NCBI RefSeq assembly: GCF_003258605.2
Contig: NZ_CP031264.1
Coordinates: forward strand, 1,178,001-1,242,000
Direction: 5' to 3'
Origin: Peterkaempfera bronchialis
Lineage (GTDB): Bacteria > Actinomycetota > Actinomycetes > Streptomycetales > Streptomycetaceae
Length of the DNA: 64,000 nucleotides
Made by a program: the position numbers and the translations under genes. Below the pieces are notes generated by a model. The model did not search any database. It worked only from the letters and a program-made list of their open reading frames with translations, and was not told the origin of the DNA. Numbering within the stretch: position 1 is the first letter of the stretch; each line of letters starts with the position of its first letter. This document shows positions 8,494-16,563 of the stretch, piece after piece.

Positions 8494-9051
8494 ATGACCT
8501 GTGCGGACTCACGAGACACCGGCCTGCTGGTGCTGCGCGTGACCCTCGGCGGTGTGCTGGTGGCGCACGGCGTACAGAAGCTCTTCGGCTGGCTGGGCGG
8601 TGGAGGCCTGGACGGCACGGCGGGTGCCATGGACCAGATGGGATTCCGCCCCGGTCGGCAGAGCGCGCTCGCCGCGGGCCTGGGCGAGGCCGGCAGCGGT
8701 GCGCTGCTGGTGCTGGGGGCGGCGACCCCGGCCGCGGGTGCGGCGGGCCTGGGCACCATGACGGCCGCCGCCGCGGTGCACGCCCCCAACGGCTTCTTCG
8801 CGGCGGGCGGCGGCCTGGAGTACCCGGTCCTGCTGGGCGCCGCCTCCGGTGCGCTGGCCCTCACCGGCGCGGGCCGCTACTCGCTGGACCACCTGCTGGG
8901 CCACCGCCTCGACCGGCCCGGCACGGGCATCGCCGCCGTCGCGGTCGCGGCGGCCGTCTCCGGCGTGGTGCTGGCCCGCCGCCGCCGGGCACTGCACGCC
9001 GAGGCCGCCGAGATCGAGGCCCGCGCCGCCGACGTCGACGTCCTCCCCTGA
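8494..9051 (+). CDS. DoxX-family membrane protein
   Basis: 185-aa integral membrane protein with four hydrophobic helices. The first carries the family motif TLGGVLVAHGVQKLFGWLGGGG, and NGFFAAGGGLEYPVLL lies before helix 4. It is of the DoxX type, small membrane proteins linked to redox balance and thiol stress but without an established reaction. The ATG at 8494 is chosen because GGGAGG lies 7 bp before it; the in-frame ATG at 8476 has no ribosome site. The C-terminal tail is charged and cytosolic. Confidence 0.85.
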   Translation: MTCADSRDTGLLVLRVTLGGVLVAHGVQKLFGWLGGGGLDGTAGAMDQMGFRPGRQSALAAGLGEAGSGALLVLGAATPAAGAAGLGTMTAAAAVHAPNGFFAAGGGLEYPVLLGAASGALALTGAGRYSLDHLLGHRLDRPGTGIAAVAVAAAVSGVVLARRRRALHAEAAEIEARAADVDVLP

Positions 9052-9225
9052 CTCGCCGGACTCCCCTCGGCAAGGGCCCGGCCGGACCATTCGGCCTGCC
9101 CGCTCGGAGGTTCGCCACCCCGGCCATCCCCCCAGGTCCGCGCCGGGCGGAAGTGCGGGCGGCTGTTCGATCGCGCGTAGTAGCTTGATCGTGCAGATCC
9201 GCACCCTGCCGAGAAGGAACCCCTG

Positions 9226-10251
9226 ATGTCCGACCCGCACCCGTACCGCGCAGCCGACGATCGCTACGGCACCATGCAGTACCGCCGCAGCGGCCGCAGC
9301 GGCGTGCTGCTGCCCACCGTCTCGCTCGGCCTGTGGCACAACTTCGGCGACACCGCACCGCTGGAGACCCAGCGGGCCGTGCTGCGCCGCGCCTTCGACG
9401 CCGGCATCACCCATATCGACCTGGCCAACAACTACGGCCCGCCGGCCGGCTCGGCGGAGGCCAACTTCGGCCGCCACTTCGCCGCCGACTTCCGCCCCTA
9501 CCGCGACGAGCTCTTCATCGCCACCAAGGCGGGCTACGACATGTGGCCCGGCCCGTACGGCGAGTGGGGGTCCCGCAAGTACCTGCTCTCCAGCCTGGAC
9601 CAGTCGCTGGCCCGGATGGGCCTGGACCACGTCGACGTCTTCTACTCGCACCGCCCCGACCCGGACACTCCGCTGGAGGAGACCATGGGTGCGCTGGCCT
9701 CGGCCGTGCGCCAGGGCAAGGCGCTGTACGCGGGGCTCTCCAACTACAGCCCGGAGCAGATGGCCGAGGGAGCCGCGATCCTGCGCGACCTGGGCACCCC
9801 GCTGCTGATCAACCAGCATGCCTACTCGATCCTCAACCGGGATGTCGAGGGCGGTCTGCTGGAGCGGTCCGACGAGGTCGGGGCGGGCGTGATCGCGTTC
9901 TCGCCGCTGGCACAGGGCCTGCTCACCGACCGCTACCTCAACGGCGTGCCCGCCGACTCGCGGATGGCGGTGGGCCACTTCCTCACCCGGGATGCGCTCA
10001 CCGAGCAGCGGCTCACCATGCTCCGCGCCCTCGACAAGCTGGCCGGGGAGCGCGGCCAGACGCTGGCGCAGCTGGCGCTGACCTGGCTGCTGCGCGACCG
10101 GCGGGTCACCTCGGTGCTGATCGGGGCGAGCAGCGTGGCCCAGCTGGAGCAGAACCTGGCCGCTCTGGGCGGTGCCGACTTCTCCGACGAGGAGCTGGCC
10201 GAGATCGACCGCATCACGGTCGAGGGCGGCATCCCGGTGCCGGGGCGCTGA
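9226..10251 (+). CDS. aldo/keto reductase, YghZ/MgrA-like
   Basis: 341-aa NADPH-dependent aldo/keto reductase of the family containing E. coli YghZ (L-glyceraldehyde-3-phosphate reductase), which detoxifies methylglyoxal and other aldehydes. The catalytic tetrad is visible: Asp in HIDLANNYGPP with its Tyr, Lys in ATKAGYDMWPGPYGEWGS, and His in DVFYSHRPDPDTPLEETMG. The C-terminal cofactor segment is TSVLIGASSVAQLEQN. AGAAGGA precedes the ATG. It is monocistronic and ends at a bidirectional hairpin shared with the convergent YceI gene. Confidence 0.9.
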   Translation: MSDPHPYRAADDRYGTMQYRRSGRSGVLLPTVSLGLWHNFGDTAPLETQRAVLRRAFDAGITHIDLANNYGPPAGSAEANFGRHFAADFRPYRDELFIATKAGYDMWPGPYGEWGSRKYLLSSLDQSLARMGLDHVDVFYSHRPDPDTPLEETMGALASAVRQGKALYAGLSNYSPEQMAEGAAILRDLGTPLLINQHAYSILNRDVEGGLLERSDEVGAGVIAFSPLAQGLLTDRYLNGVPADSRMAVGHFLTRDALTEQRLTMLRALDKLAGERGQTLAQLALTWLLRDRRVTSVLIGASSVAQLEQNLAALGGADFSDEELAEIDRITVEGGIPVPGR

Positions 10252-10269
10252 CCCACCGCGGATACCCGG

Positions 10270-10305
10270 CGGCCGCCGTCCCACCGGTGCGGTGGGCGGC
10301 GGCCG
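10270..10305. terminator. bidirectional hairpin terminator
   Basis: CGGCCGCCG-T-CCCACC pairs with GGTGGG-CGGCGGCCG around a five-base loop, with one bulged T. It lies midway between the convergent aldo/keto reductase and YceI genes and can terminate both. Confidence 0.8.
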
Positions 10306-10334
10306 TTCTGCCTGTGCAGCGGGGGTGCGGCAGG

Positions 10335-10946
10335 TCAGGCGTTCTTGATCGCGGAGATGTCCAGGACCAGCTTGGCCTTGTCGCTGATCAGCACGCCGCC
10401 GCCCTCCAGGGCCGCGTTGTAGGTGAGGCCCCAGTCGCTGCGGTTGATCTGGGTGCCGCCCTCGAAGCCGACCCGGAGGTTGCCGAACGGGTCGGTGGCC
10501 GAGCCGTTGAAGGCCAGGTCGAGGGTGACCGGGCGGGTGGTGCCCTTGATGGTGAGGTCGCCGGTCATCCGGTAGGTCTCGTCGTCGACGCGCTCGGCGG
10601 CGGTGCTGCGGAAGGTGATCTCCGGGTGGGTCTCGGCCTCGAAGAAGTCGCCGGTGCGCAGGTGCTCGTCGCGCTGCTGCTGCTTGGTGTCGATGGAGGC
10701 GACCTTGATGGCCAGCTCGGCGGTGGAGCGGGCGGGGTCGGCGCCGTCGAGGTGCAGCTTGCCCTCGTACTCGCCGAACTCGCCGCGCACGGTGGTGACC
10801 ATGGCGTGGCGGACGGTGAAGCCGATGCTGCTGTGGGTGGCGTCGATGGTGTAGTCGCCGGTGAGCGCCGACAGGTCCTGCCCTGCGGGGGCGGCGGCCG
10901 GAGTGGTGGCGTCGTCGTCGGTCTTGGTGCGGTTGAACAGGCCCAT
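10335..10946 (-). CDS. YceI-family lipid-binding protein
   Basis: 203-aa YceI-like protein, a lipocalin-type barrel that binds polyisoprenoids or other amphiphiles. Hallmarks are YTIDATHSSIGFTVRHAMVTTVRGEFGEY near residues 37-65 and the GDLTIKGTTRPVTLDLAF strand. No signal peptide is visible, typical for the short actinobacterial forms. The start at 10946 is preferred over 10973 because GGAGG lies 6-7 bp before it. The promoter region contains a MarR-like site very similar to the one in front of the distant MarR/dioxygenase pair near 62.2 kb. Confidence 0.88.
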   Translation of the reverse strand: MGLFNRTKTDDDATTPAAAPAGQDLSALTGDYTIDATHSSIGFTVRHAMVTTVRGEFGEYEGKLHLDGADPARSTAELAIKVASIDTKQQQRDEHLRTGDFFEAETHPEITFRSTAAERVDDETYRMTGDLTIKGTTRPVTLDLAFNGSATDPFGNLRVGFEGGTQINRSDWGLTYNAALEGGGVLISDKAKLVLDISAIKNA

Positions 10947-10992
10947 GGCGTCCTCCAAAGGTTTAGCCTTCAACTACAACCCCACCGTAGCG

Positions 10993-11014
10993 CCATCTGA
11001 TTCGAGTTTCAACC
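10993..11014 (-). promoter_or_regulatory. candidate MarR operator of the YceI gene
   Basis: On the minus strand this reads GGTTGAAACTCGAATCAGAT, an AT-rich partial dyad. It matches 16 of 21 positions of the sequence at 62185-62205 in front of the MarR gene. It lies 47-68 bp before the YceI start, near the expected -35 region. Confidence 0.45.
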
Positions 11015-11100
11015 AACCTGGCCGATGTCACACCAGAGCACCCCGCCCGCCTCACGGCCGCACGCGGGGCGTCCTCGCCCGGGACGTCCTCCCCCGGGGT

Positions 11101-11751
11101 TCAGTCGTCGGTCTCGGTGGACCGGCCGAGATAGGTCAGCGGGCCCGCGTCGGGGACGGCGATCTCATGGAATCCGAGGCGGTCGTAGAAGGAGCGGGCC
11201 GCAGTGTTCTCGGTGAGCATGCCGAGGTGGACCTGCCGGGCGCCGGAGCGGCGGGCAGCGCCGAGAAAGGTGAGCAGCAGGGCGCGACCGTACCCGGAGC
11301 GCTGATAGGCGGGCAGCAGGTCGATGTGGAGGTGGGCCGGGTACTCCTCAAGACCGGGGACGACCATGCGCTCCGGCAGGTGCAGCAGGGCGGCCATCTC
11401 CTCGTCCGGGCCGCTCGGCCGGCCGTCCGGGGCGGGGTGGCGGTGGGCGACCCTGGGCAGCCAGGCCCGGCGGAAGGCGGCGGCGAAGCGGGCGGTGTCC
11501 GAGGTCCCGAGGACATAGCCGACCGCCTGCGTACCGTCGTCCAGCACAAAGGCCAGCTCCGGTTCGAGTTGCAGATAGGGCCCGGCGAAGATGTCGCCCA
11601 TCAGGTCGGGGTCCCGGTAGTGGCCGGTGGCGTCGGCGCCCGCCGCAGCGGTGCGCCGGCACACCTCGTACACGGAAGCCCGGTCGGTGGGAAGGTAGCC
11701 GCGGATGAGCGGGGCCCGCCGGGCCCTGTCGGTCGGGGGCTGATACAGCAT
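11101..11751 (-). CDS. GNAT acetyltransferase related to the O-GlcNAcase HAT-like domain
   Basis: 216-aa GNAT acetyltransferase. The order of motifs, LIRGYLPTDRASVYEVCRRTA near the start, VLDDGTQAVGYVLGT, then the acetyl-CoA loop LLPAYQRSGYGRALLLTF and TENTAARSFYDRLGFHEI, resembles the bacterial family used as a model for the C-terminal HAT-like domain of animal O-GlcNAcase. The acceptor is unknown; a sugar-linked role is suggested by the LacI/CebR-type operator immediately upstream. AAGGA precedes the ATG. Family assignment to GNAT is firm; the O-GlcNAcase link is from memory. Confidence 0.8.
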   Translation of the reverse strand: MLYQPPTDRARRAPLIRGYLPTDRASVYEVCRRTAAAGADATGHYRDPDLMGDIFAGPYLQLEPELAFVLDDGTQAVGYVLGTSDTARFAAAFRRAWLPRVAHRHPAPDGRPSGPDEEMAALLHLPERMVVPGLEEYPAHLHIDLLPAYQRSGYGRALLLTFLGAARRSGARQVHLGMLTENTAARSFYDRLGFHEIAVPDAGPLTYLGRSTETDD

Positions 11752-11789
11752 GCCGAGGTCCTTCCTGGGGTTGCCAGGGGCATAGTCCG

Positions 11790-11803
11790 TGGGAGCGCTC
11801 TCA
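11790..11803. promoter_or_regulatory. LacI/CebR-type operator
   Basis: TGGGAGCGCTCTCA differs by one base from the perfect palindrome TGGGAGCGCTCCCA recognised by the Streptomyces LacI-family repressor CebR (cellobiose/cellulose utilisation). It lies 39 bp upstream of the acetyltransferase ATG, so that gene is probably sugar-responsive. No LacI gene is in the window. Confidence 0.7.
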
Positions 11804-11869
11804 TGCGATCAAACCAAACGACCGGGGCTGCGGCAAGGGCGAAGTGACGGACCGTCGGATACGGCGGAA

Positions 11870-11898
11870 GGGCAGGGCGCCCCGCGCGGGCCCTGCCC
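11870..11898 (-). terminator. hairpin terminator after the carotenoid oxygenase gene
   Basis: GGGCAGGGC pairs with GCCCTGCCC across an 11-base loop, 15 bp downstream of the oxygenase stop codon. Confidence 0.65.
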
Positions 11899-11912
11899 TC
11901 CACCGGCCGGGG

Positions 11913-13259
11913 TCAGCCCCGGGGCTCCTCCGGGATCCAGCTGCCGTGGAACCCGGCCGGCACATGGCGCGGCAGCCGCACCTCGGCCTGCAAGGAGAGG
12001 TCCGCCGCGTTCAGCACCACCAGCCGGGCCGGACCGGCGGCGCGGTCGGAGACCAGGGAGAGCAGCCACCCCTCGTCCTCGCCGTGCGCTCCGGCCGCGC
12101 GGACGAAGACCGCCTCCCCGGGGGCGTCCCCCGCGCCCAGCGCGCGCTCGCGGGCGGCACCGGTACGCATGTCGTACTTGACCACCGCATCGTCGGAGAC
12201 CGTCCACAGATAGCGGTGGGCACGGCCGGTCCGGGCGTCGTCATGGGTGGGGAACTCCACCGCGCGGTCGTCCAGCCGCTCCTCCCGCACCGAGCCGTCG
12301 GCCGGGGAGAGGGTCCAGCGGTGGAGGGCGCCGCCCCCGGTGGCGGCGGCTGCGGCGGCGGGGTCGGCGGCGCCGCCGACCCTGGACCAGAGGGCGGCGA
12401 AGGACTCGGGGGCGTAGCGCACCGCGTCCAGCACGATGCGGCCGTCGGCGTCCTCATGGGCGTTGCCGATGTGGAAGACATAGCAGGGGTCGATGGCGTA
12501 CCAGGTCACCTCGGCACTGCCGGTGCGCTCCATCACGCCGAGCCGGGCCCCGTACCCCTCGTCCCAGCGGTAGGGCATACCGCTGCCGACCAGCGCCAGG
12601 TCGAAGACCACCGGCAGGTCCAGCCAGATCACATGGCGCTCGGTGAGGGCGAAGTCATGCATCATGGTCGGCCCGGGCACCCGCACCTCGCGGCTCTCCA
12701 GCAGTCGGCCGTCGGCCGAGAGCCGGTGGTGGGTGAGGTACGGCGCGGTGAAGCCGTAGCCGAAGAAGTGCAGCTCACCGCTGACCGGGTCCTCCTTGGG
12801 GTGGGCGGTCATACCGGTGCGCAGCCGGCCGCCGAAGTCCTCCGGCCCCACGGTGTCCAGCTCCGGGGTCAGCCGATAGGGCAGACCGGTCTCGCAGAGG
12901 GCGAGGAGCTTCTCGCCGTGCCGCACCACATGGGTGTTGGCGGGGGTGGCGGCCAGGTCCAGGGTGAAATCGTCGCGGACGAAGGGGGCGCCCTCCAGCT
13001 TCCGGGTGCGGACCCAGCGGTTGCGGTACCACTCGGCGCGGCCGTCGCGCAGCCGTACCCCGTGGATCATCCCGTGGCCGGCGAACCAGTGGCCGCCGTC
13101 CTGCCCGGCGAGCGGGTTGGGGCCGTTGCGCAGATAGCGGCCGTCCAGCTCGGCGGGCAGCGTGCCGACGACCTCCAGCCCGGTGGCGTCGGTCTCGTCG
13201 GGGACGGGCGACAGATGGCCTTCGAGGTAGTACGGGGCGCTGGTCTGCTGCTCGGTCAT
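11913..13259 (-). CDS. carotenoid cleavage oxygenase
   Basis: 448-aa member of the carotenoid oxygenase (RPE65/apocarotenoid oxygenase) family, a seven-bladed propeller with non-haem Fe(II). The four iron histidines are recognisable in TAHPKEDP, MMHDFALTE, VFHIGNAHE and GFHGSW (close to the C-terminus, as expected). The family cleaves a carotenoid, apocarotenoid or stilbene double bond with O2. GGAGG lies before the ATG. It follows a membrane-protein gene by 57 bp in an operon that faces a PadR regulator, so its expression is probably PadR-controlled. Confidence 0.9.
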   Translation of the reverse strand: MTEQQTSAPYYLEGHLSPVPDETDATGLEVVGTLPAELDGRYLRNGPNPLAGQDGGHWFAGHGMIHGVRLRDGRAEWYRNRWVRTRKLEGAPFVRDDFTLDLAATPANTHVVRHGEKLLALCETGLPYRLTPELDTVGPEDFGGRLRTGMTAHPKEDPVSGELHFFGYGFTAPYLTHHRLSADGRLLESREVRVPGPTMMHDFALTERHVIWLDLPVVFDLALVGSGMPYRWDEGYGARLGVMERTGSAEVTWYAIDPCYVFHIGNAHEDADGRIVLDAVRYAPESFAALWSRVGGAADPAAAAAATGGGALHRWTLSPADGSVREERLDDRAVEFPTHDDARTGRAHRYLWTVSDDAVVKYDMRTGAARERALGAGDAPGEAVFVRAAGAHGEDEGWLLSLVSDRAAGPARLVVLNAADLSLQAEVRLPRHVPAGFHGSWIPEEPRG

Positions 13260-13316
13260 GGCGGGCCTCCGTTGGGGTGGCGGGGTTGCAGGCGGTGTCT
13301 GAACCGTTCGCGCCGG

Positions 13317-13892
13317 TCAGGCGGACGGGGTGAGGGCGGCTGCGGCGCGGCGGCGGGCGGCGGCCTTGCGGTACTGGAAGGTGAACGCCACCGGGATCGC
13401 GAAGCCCAGCAGCTTGACGGTGATCACGGCGGCGGTGGCGTGCGGGGCGGCGGCCAGCAGGACGGCGAGCGCCGCGCCGGTGGCGGTGAAGGACGCCGCC
13501 CAGACGGCGGTGATGACCACGTTGGCGTGCCGGAATCCGGGGTGGTCCCAGAGCTCCTGCGGGGTCATGGTGCGGGCGATGCCGAGGGTGAAGGGGCGGC
13601 CGACGGCCATCGAGCCCCAGGCGGTGACCGCCAGCCAGCCCATGGCGAGCGCCGGGCCGTAGGGGGTGAGCGGCGAGTGCGGCACTGCCCAGGAGAAGGC
13701 GGTGAGCACCGCGAAGAAGAAGGCCGCGCTGATCTCCATCACCAGCTCGTCGGCACCGCGCCCGGCGCGGCGGTCGGAGAGCAGCAGCCAGACCGCCAGC
13801 AGCAGCGCGGCGGGTGCGCCGTAGCGCCAGTCGCCCTTGGTGGCGATGACGGCGAAGGCGATCCACGGCAGAAAGGTGCGGAGGTAACGCAT
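13317..13892 (-). CDS. polytopic membrane protein of unknown function
   Basis: 191-aa membrane protein with about five or six hydrophobic helices (IAFAVIATKGDWRYGAPAAL, ISAAFFFAVLTAFSWAV, VVITAVWAASFTATGAALAV, TVKLLGFAIPVAFTF) and a basic C-terminus. I do not recognise a family with certainty. The start at 13892 is set by a GAGGAG ribosome site; an upstream in-frame codon would run into the operator region. It is the first gene of an operon with the carotenoid oxygenase and is divergent from padR, suggesting a shared inducer, perhaps an apocarotenoid or other hydrophobic compound. Confidence 0.75.
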   Translation of the reverse strand: MRYLRTFLPWIAFAVIATKGDWRYGAPAALLLAVWLLLSDRRAGRGADELVMEISAAFFFAVLTAFSWAVPHSPLTPYGPALAMGWLAVTAWGSMAVGRPFTLGIARTMTPQELWDHPGFRHANVVITAVWAASFTATGAALAVLLAAAPHATAAVITVKLLGFAIPVAFTFQYRKAAARRRAAAALTPSA

Positions 13893-13918
13893 GTCCGGAC
13901 TCCTCAGGTTCCAGTAGC

Positions 13919-13955
13919 GACATGTCAAAGCTAGAAGGTCCGGCCACGACATGTC
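13919..13955. promoter_or_regulatory. twin GACATGTC boxes, candidate PadR operator
   Basis: The perfect 8-bp palindrome GACATGTC occurs at 13919-13926 and 13948-13955, 29 bp apart, each followed by AA. Both lie in the 88-bp gap between padR and the membrane protein/oxygenase operon, and PadR proteins characteristically bind ATGT/ACAT dyads. Confidence 0.7.
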
Positions 13956-13980
13956 AACAGTGGAATGTTAGGATCGCCCC

Positions 13981-14535
13981 ATGAGCCTTCGCCATGCCGT
14001 CCTGGGCCTGCTGGCCGACCACTCCGGCAGTGGTTACGACCTGCTCCGCACCTTCCAGACCTCGCTCGCCAATGTCTGGTCGGCGACGCAGAGCCAGCTC
14101 TACACGGAGCTCAACCGGCTCGCCGACGCCGGGCTGGTCACCGTCACCGCCGAGGGTCCGCGCGGGCGCAAGGAGTACGCCCTCACCGGGAGCGGGCGCG
14201 AGGAGCTGCGCCACTGGCTGCTGGAGGTGGAGCCGGAGCGCCAGCGGCGCAACGACGCACTGCTGCGGGTCTTCTTCCTCGGGCAGGTCACCCCCGAGCA
14301 GGGCCGCGCCTATCTGGACCGCGAGGGGAGGACGGCCGGCGAGTACCACGAGCGGTTGCAGGAGCTGGCCGCGTTCATCGAGGAGGAGTCGGACGCGCTG
14401 GCGGTCCACGGCCGGCTGGCGCTGGAGTGGGGGCTTCGCTTCACCCGGATGCAGCAGGAGTGGGCCGAGTGGGCCGCCCGTCAGCTCGCCGAAGAGGCGG
14501 CTTCACCCGATACGGCGCCGGCCTCCACCGGCTGA
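13981..14535 (+). CDS. PadR-family transcriptional regulator
   Basis: 184-aa PadR regulator with the N-terminal winged helix ([57 protein letters not shown]) and a C-terminal Vir-type helical dimerisation domain (about 95-170). PadR proteins repress detoxification or transport genes and are released by phenolic or other hydrophobic ligands. AGGA precedes the ATG. It is divergent from the membrane protein/carotenoid oxygenase operon, the obvious target, with twin GACATGTC boxes between. Confidence 0.92.
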   Translation: MSLRHAVLGLLADHSGSGYDLLRTFQTSLANVWSATQSQLYTELNRLADAGLVTVTAEGPRGRKEYALTGSGREELRHWLLEVEPERQRRNDALLRVFFLGQVTPEQGRAYLDREGRTAGEYHERLQELAAFIEEESDALAVHGRLALEWGLRFTRMQQEWAEWAARQLAEEAASPDTAPASTG

Positions 14536-14541
14536 CGGCTG

Positions 14542-14584
14542 ACGGCCGAGCCGGCCGGGGTCACTCCCCGGCCGGCTCGGCCGT
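14542..14584. terminator. perfect 19-bp-stem bidirectional terminator
   Basis: ACGGCCGAGCCGGCCGGGG and its exact reverse complement flank a five-base loop (TCACT). The hairpin starts 7 bp after padR and overlaps the last codons of the convergent RHH gene. Confidence 0.85.
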
Positions 14585-14788
14585 GCCTTCGCCCTCGGGG
14601 GCCCGGGGCGGCCTGCCCCGACGCGGCGGCGGGGCGTCCCGTACGGGGCGCCCCGCCTGTTCGAGGGCCCGGCGCAGCAGGTACTCGATATGCGCATTGA
14701 GGCTGCGCAGTTCGTCGTCGGCCCAGCGTTGCAGGGCGTCATGGACCTGGGGATCGATCCGCAGCAGGAACTTCTTGCGCTCGGCCAC
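14561..14788 (-). CDS. ribbon-helix-helix DNA-binding protein
   Basis: 75-aa protein with an RHH/Arc-type fold: the strand [15 protein letters not shown], helix [23 protein letters not shown], then a tail with RRGRPPR resembling an AT-hook. GTG at 14788 is chosen because GGAGAGGAC lies 6 bp before it; an upstream GTG at 14809 lacks a ribosome site. It lies 66 bp downstream of the SPFH gene on the same strand, a pairing I have seen repeatedly in Streptomyces. It may regulate the pair through the GTGATATCAC dyad upstream of the SPFH gene. Confidence 0.78.
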   Translation of the reverse strand: MAERKKFLLRIDPQVHDALQRWADDELRSLNAHIEYLLRRALEQAGRPVRDAPPPRRGRPPRAPEGEGTAEPAGE

Positions 14789-14854
14789 CGCTGTCCTCTC
14801 CTCGCCCACCCGGCGACCGCCGCCGCCCTGCCGGCGACGGCCGCCGGGCCGTTG

Positions 14855-15793
14855 TCACTGGTACAGGGTGCCGGTGTTGACCACGGGCTGGGTGGAGCGG
14901 TCGCCGCAGAGCACCACCAGCAGATTGCTGACCATGGCGGCCTTGCGCTCCTCGTCCAACTCCACCACGTCGCGCTCGTTCAGCTGCTCCAGCGCCATCT
15001 CCACCATGCCCACCGCGCCCTGCACGATCCGGGTGCGGGCGGCCACCACGGCCCCGGCCTGCTGGCGCTGGAGCATCGCCTGGGCGATCTCCGGTGCGTA
15101 CGCGAGGTGGGTGATGCGGCACTCCAGCACCCGCACCCCGGCCGGGGCGACCCGCTCCTGCACCTCGGCGCCCATCTCGTCGCCCAGGTCGAGACCGGAG
15201 CGGAGCGAGGGGCGGCCGTCCTCGGCGTCATAGGGGTAGGAGGTCGCCAGATGGCGGACGGCGGTCTCGGCCTGGGTGGTGACGTACTCCTCGTAGTCGT
15301 CGACCTGGAAGACCGCGGCGGCCGGGGACTCCACCTTCCACACCACCACGGCGGCGATCTCCACCGGGGTGCCCTCCGCGTCGTTGACCTTGAGCACCGA
15401 GCTCTCGAAGTTGGAGACCCGCAGGGAGACCCGGGTCTTGGTGGTGAAGGGGTTGACGCAGTGCAGGCCCTCCTGGCGGAGCGTGCCGGTGTACCGGCCG
15501 AAGAGCTGGAGCACCCGGGCCTCATTGGGGTTGACCACGACCAGACCGGAGAGCGGGACCGCGCAGGCGACGGCGGTCGCCAGCGCGACACCGGCCGCCG
15601 GGCCGGGCGCATGCGCGGCGGCGGCCAGCAGACCGGTGGTGAGGCCGCCGATGACGGCCAGCAGCGCCACCCCGGCTATCAGCAGATAGCCGCTCACCGA
15701 GTGCGCCGGGCGCTCCGGGACCTCGCCACCGCCACCCTGCGCATCGGGGACGTACTCGGTCGGGACGGTCGAGGCTGCCTGCTGATCGGTCAT
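14855..15793 (-). CDS. SPFH/band-7 (flotillin/stomatin-like) membrane protein
   Basis: 312-aa protein with an N-terminal cytosolic stretch, two hydrophobic helices (about residues 35-57 and 62-85), then an SPFH domain: [58 protein letters not shown], and a C-terminal helical region with [22 protein letters not shown] proteins form oligomeric membrane scaffolds. The ATG at 15793 (MTDQQAAS) has AAGGGGGGACC upstream; the in-frame start at 15853 would overlap the promoter dyad. It is the first gene of a two-gene unit with the RHH protein. Confidence 0.88.
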   Translation of the reverse strand: MTDQQAASTVPTEYVPDAQGGGGEVPERPAHSVSGYLLIAGVALLAVIGGLTTGLLAAAAHAPGPAAGVALATAVACAVPLSGLVVVNPNEARVLQLFGRYTGTLRQEGLHCVNPFTTKTRVSLRVSNFESSVLKVNDAEGTPVEIAAVVVWKVESPAAAVFQVDDYEEYVTTQAETAVRHLATSYPYDAEDGRPSLRSGLDLGDEMGAEVQERVAPAGVRVLECRITHLAYAPEIAQAMLQRQQAGAVVAARTRIVQGAVGMVEMALEQLNERDVVELDEERKAAMVSNLLVVLCGDRSTQPVVNTGTLYQ

Positions 15794-15854
15794 CACAGGT
15801 CCCCCCTTCTCCGCCCGGTTCGGGCGGATCGCAACGCCATGAGGTGATGGCAAA

Positions 15855-15864
15855 GTGATATCAC
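15855..15864. promoter_or_regulatory. GTGATATCAC perfect palindrome
   Basis: A 10-bp perfect dyad in the SPFH promoter region, 62 bp before the start, within the AT-rich stretch CAAAGTGATATCACATTAA. It is a candidate operator for the adjacent RHH protein or a global regulator. Confidence 0.5.
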
Positions 15865-15876
15865 ATTAACCGCGAA

Positions 15877-15912
15877 GGGCCCAGGGGGCCGTCGCCGGCG
15901 CTCCCTGGGCCC
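15877..15912 (-). terminator. hairpin terminator of the mscR operon
   Basis: GGGCCCAGGG (15877-15886) pairs with CCCTGGGCCC (15903-15912). It lies 22 bp downstream of the MBL-fold gene. Confidence 0.7.
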
Positions 15913-15933
15913 GTACGGGGTCGGTCGAGGCGG

Positions 15934-16563
15934 TCAGTGCCCCCGGTCGATCCACTCCTGGAGGTGCGGAGCCTCGGCACCGACCGTGGTCGAGTCGCCG
16001 TGGCCGGTGCGGACCACCGTCTCCGGCGGCAGGCTCAGCAGCCGCTCCCGGATGGAGTCGATGATCGTCGGAAAGTGGGAGAAGGACCGGCCGGTGGCGC
16101 CGGGGCCGCCCTGGAAGAGGGTGTCCCCGGTGAAGACCGTGGCGAGCGAGGGCGCGTACAGGCAGACCGCGCCCGGGGCGTGCCCCGGGGTGTGCAGCAC
16201 GGTCAGCTCGGTGCCCGCGACGGTGAGGACCCGGCCGTCGGCCAGCTCGCCGTCGGGCTCCCGGTCCGGGTGGGTCCGCTTCCAGAGCGGCAGGTCGTCG
16301 GGGTGCAGCAGCACCGGTGCGCCGGTGCGGGCGGCCAGCGCGGGCGCGGCGTCGATGTGGTCGTTGTGCGCGTGGGTGCAGACGATCGCGACCAGCCGCC
16401 GGTCGCCGACGGCCGCCGCGATGGCGTCGGCGTCATGGGCGGCGTCGATCACCAGCGCCTCGCTGTCGTCGCCGACGATCCAGACGTTGTTGTCCACCTC
16501 CCAGGTGCCGCCGTCCAGCGAGAAGGTGCCGGAGGTGACCAGGTGGTCGATGCGGGCGGCCAT
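15934..16563 (-). CDS. MBL-fold hydrolase, probable mycothiol-ester partner
   Basis: 209-aa metallo-beta-lactamase-fold hydrolase of the glyoxalase II-like group. The zinc motif THAHNDHID is near residue 75, with LHTPGHAPGAV, FTGDTLFQGGPGATGR and VVRTGHGDSTT carrying the other metal ligands. Its ATG overlaps the stop codon of the upstream dehydrogenase (TGATG), indicating translational coupling. In actinobacteria this pairing suggests hydrolysis of the S-formylmycothiol made by MscR; that role is inferred from context. Confidence 0.88.
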   Translation of the reverse strand: MAARIDHLVTSGTFSLDGGTWEVDNNVWIVGDDSEALVIDAAHDADAIAAAVGDRRLVAIVCTHAHNDHIDAAPALAARTGAPVLLHPDDLPLWKRTHPDREPDGELADGRVLTVAGTELTVLHTPGHAPGAVCLYAPSLATVFTGDTLFQGGPGATGRSFSHFPTIIDSIRERLLSLPPETVVRTGHGDSTTVGAEAPHLQEWIDRGH

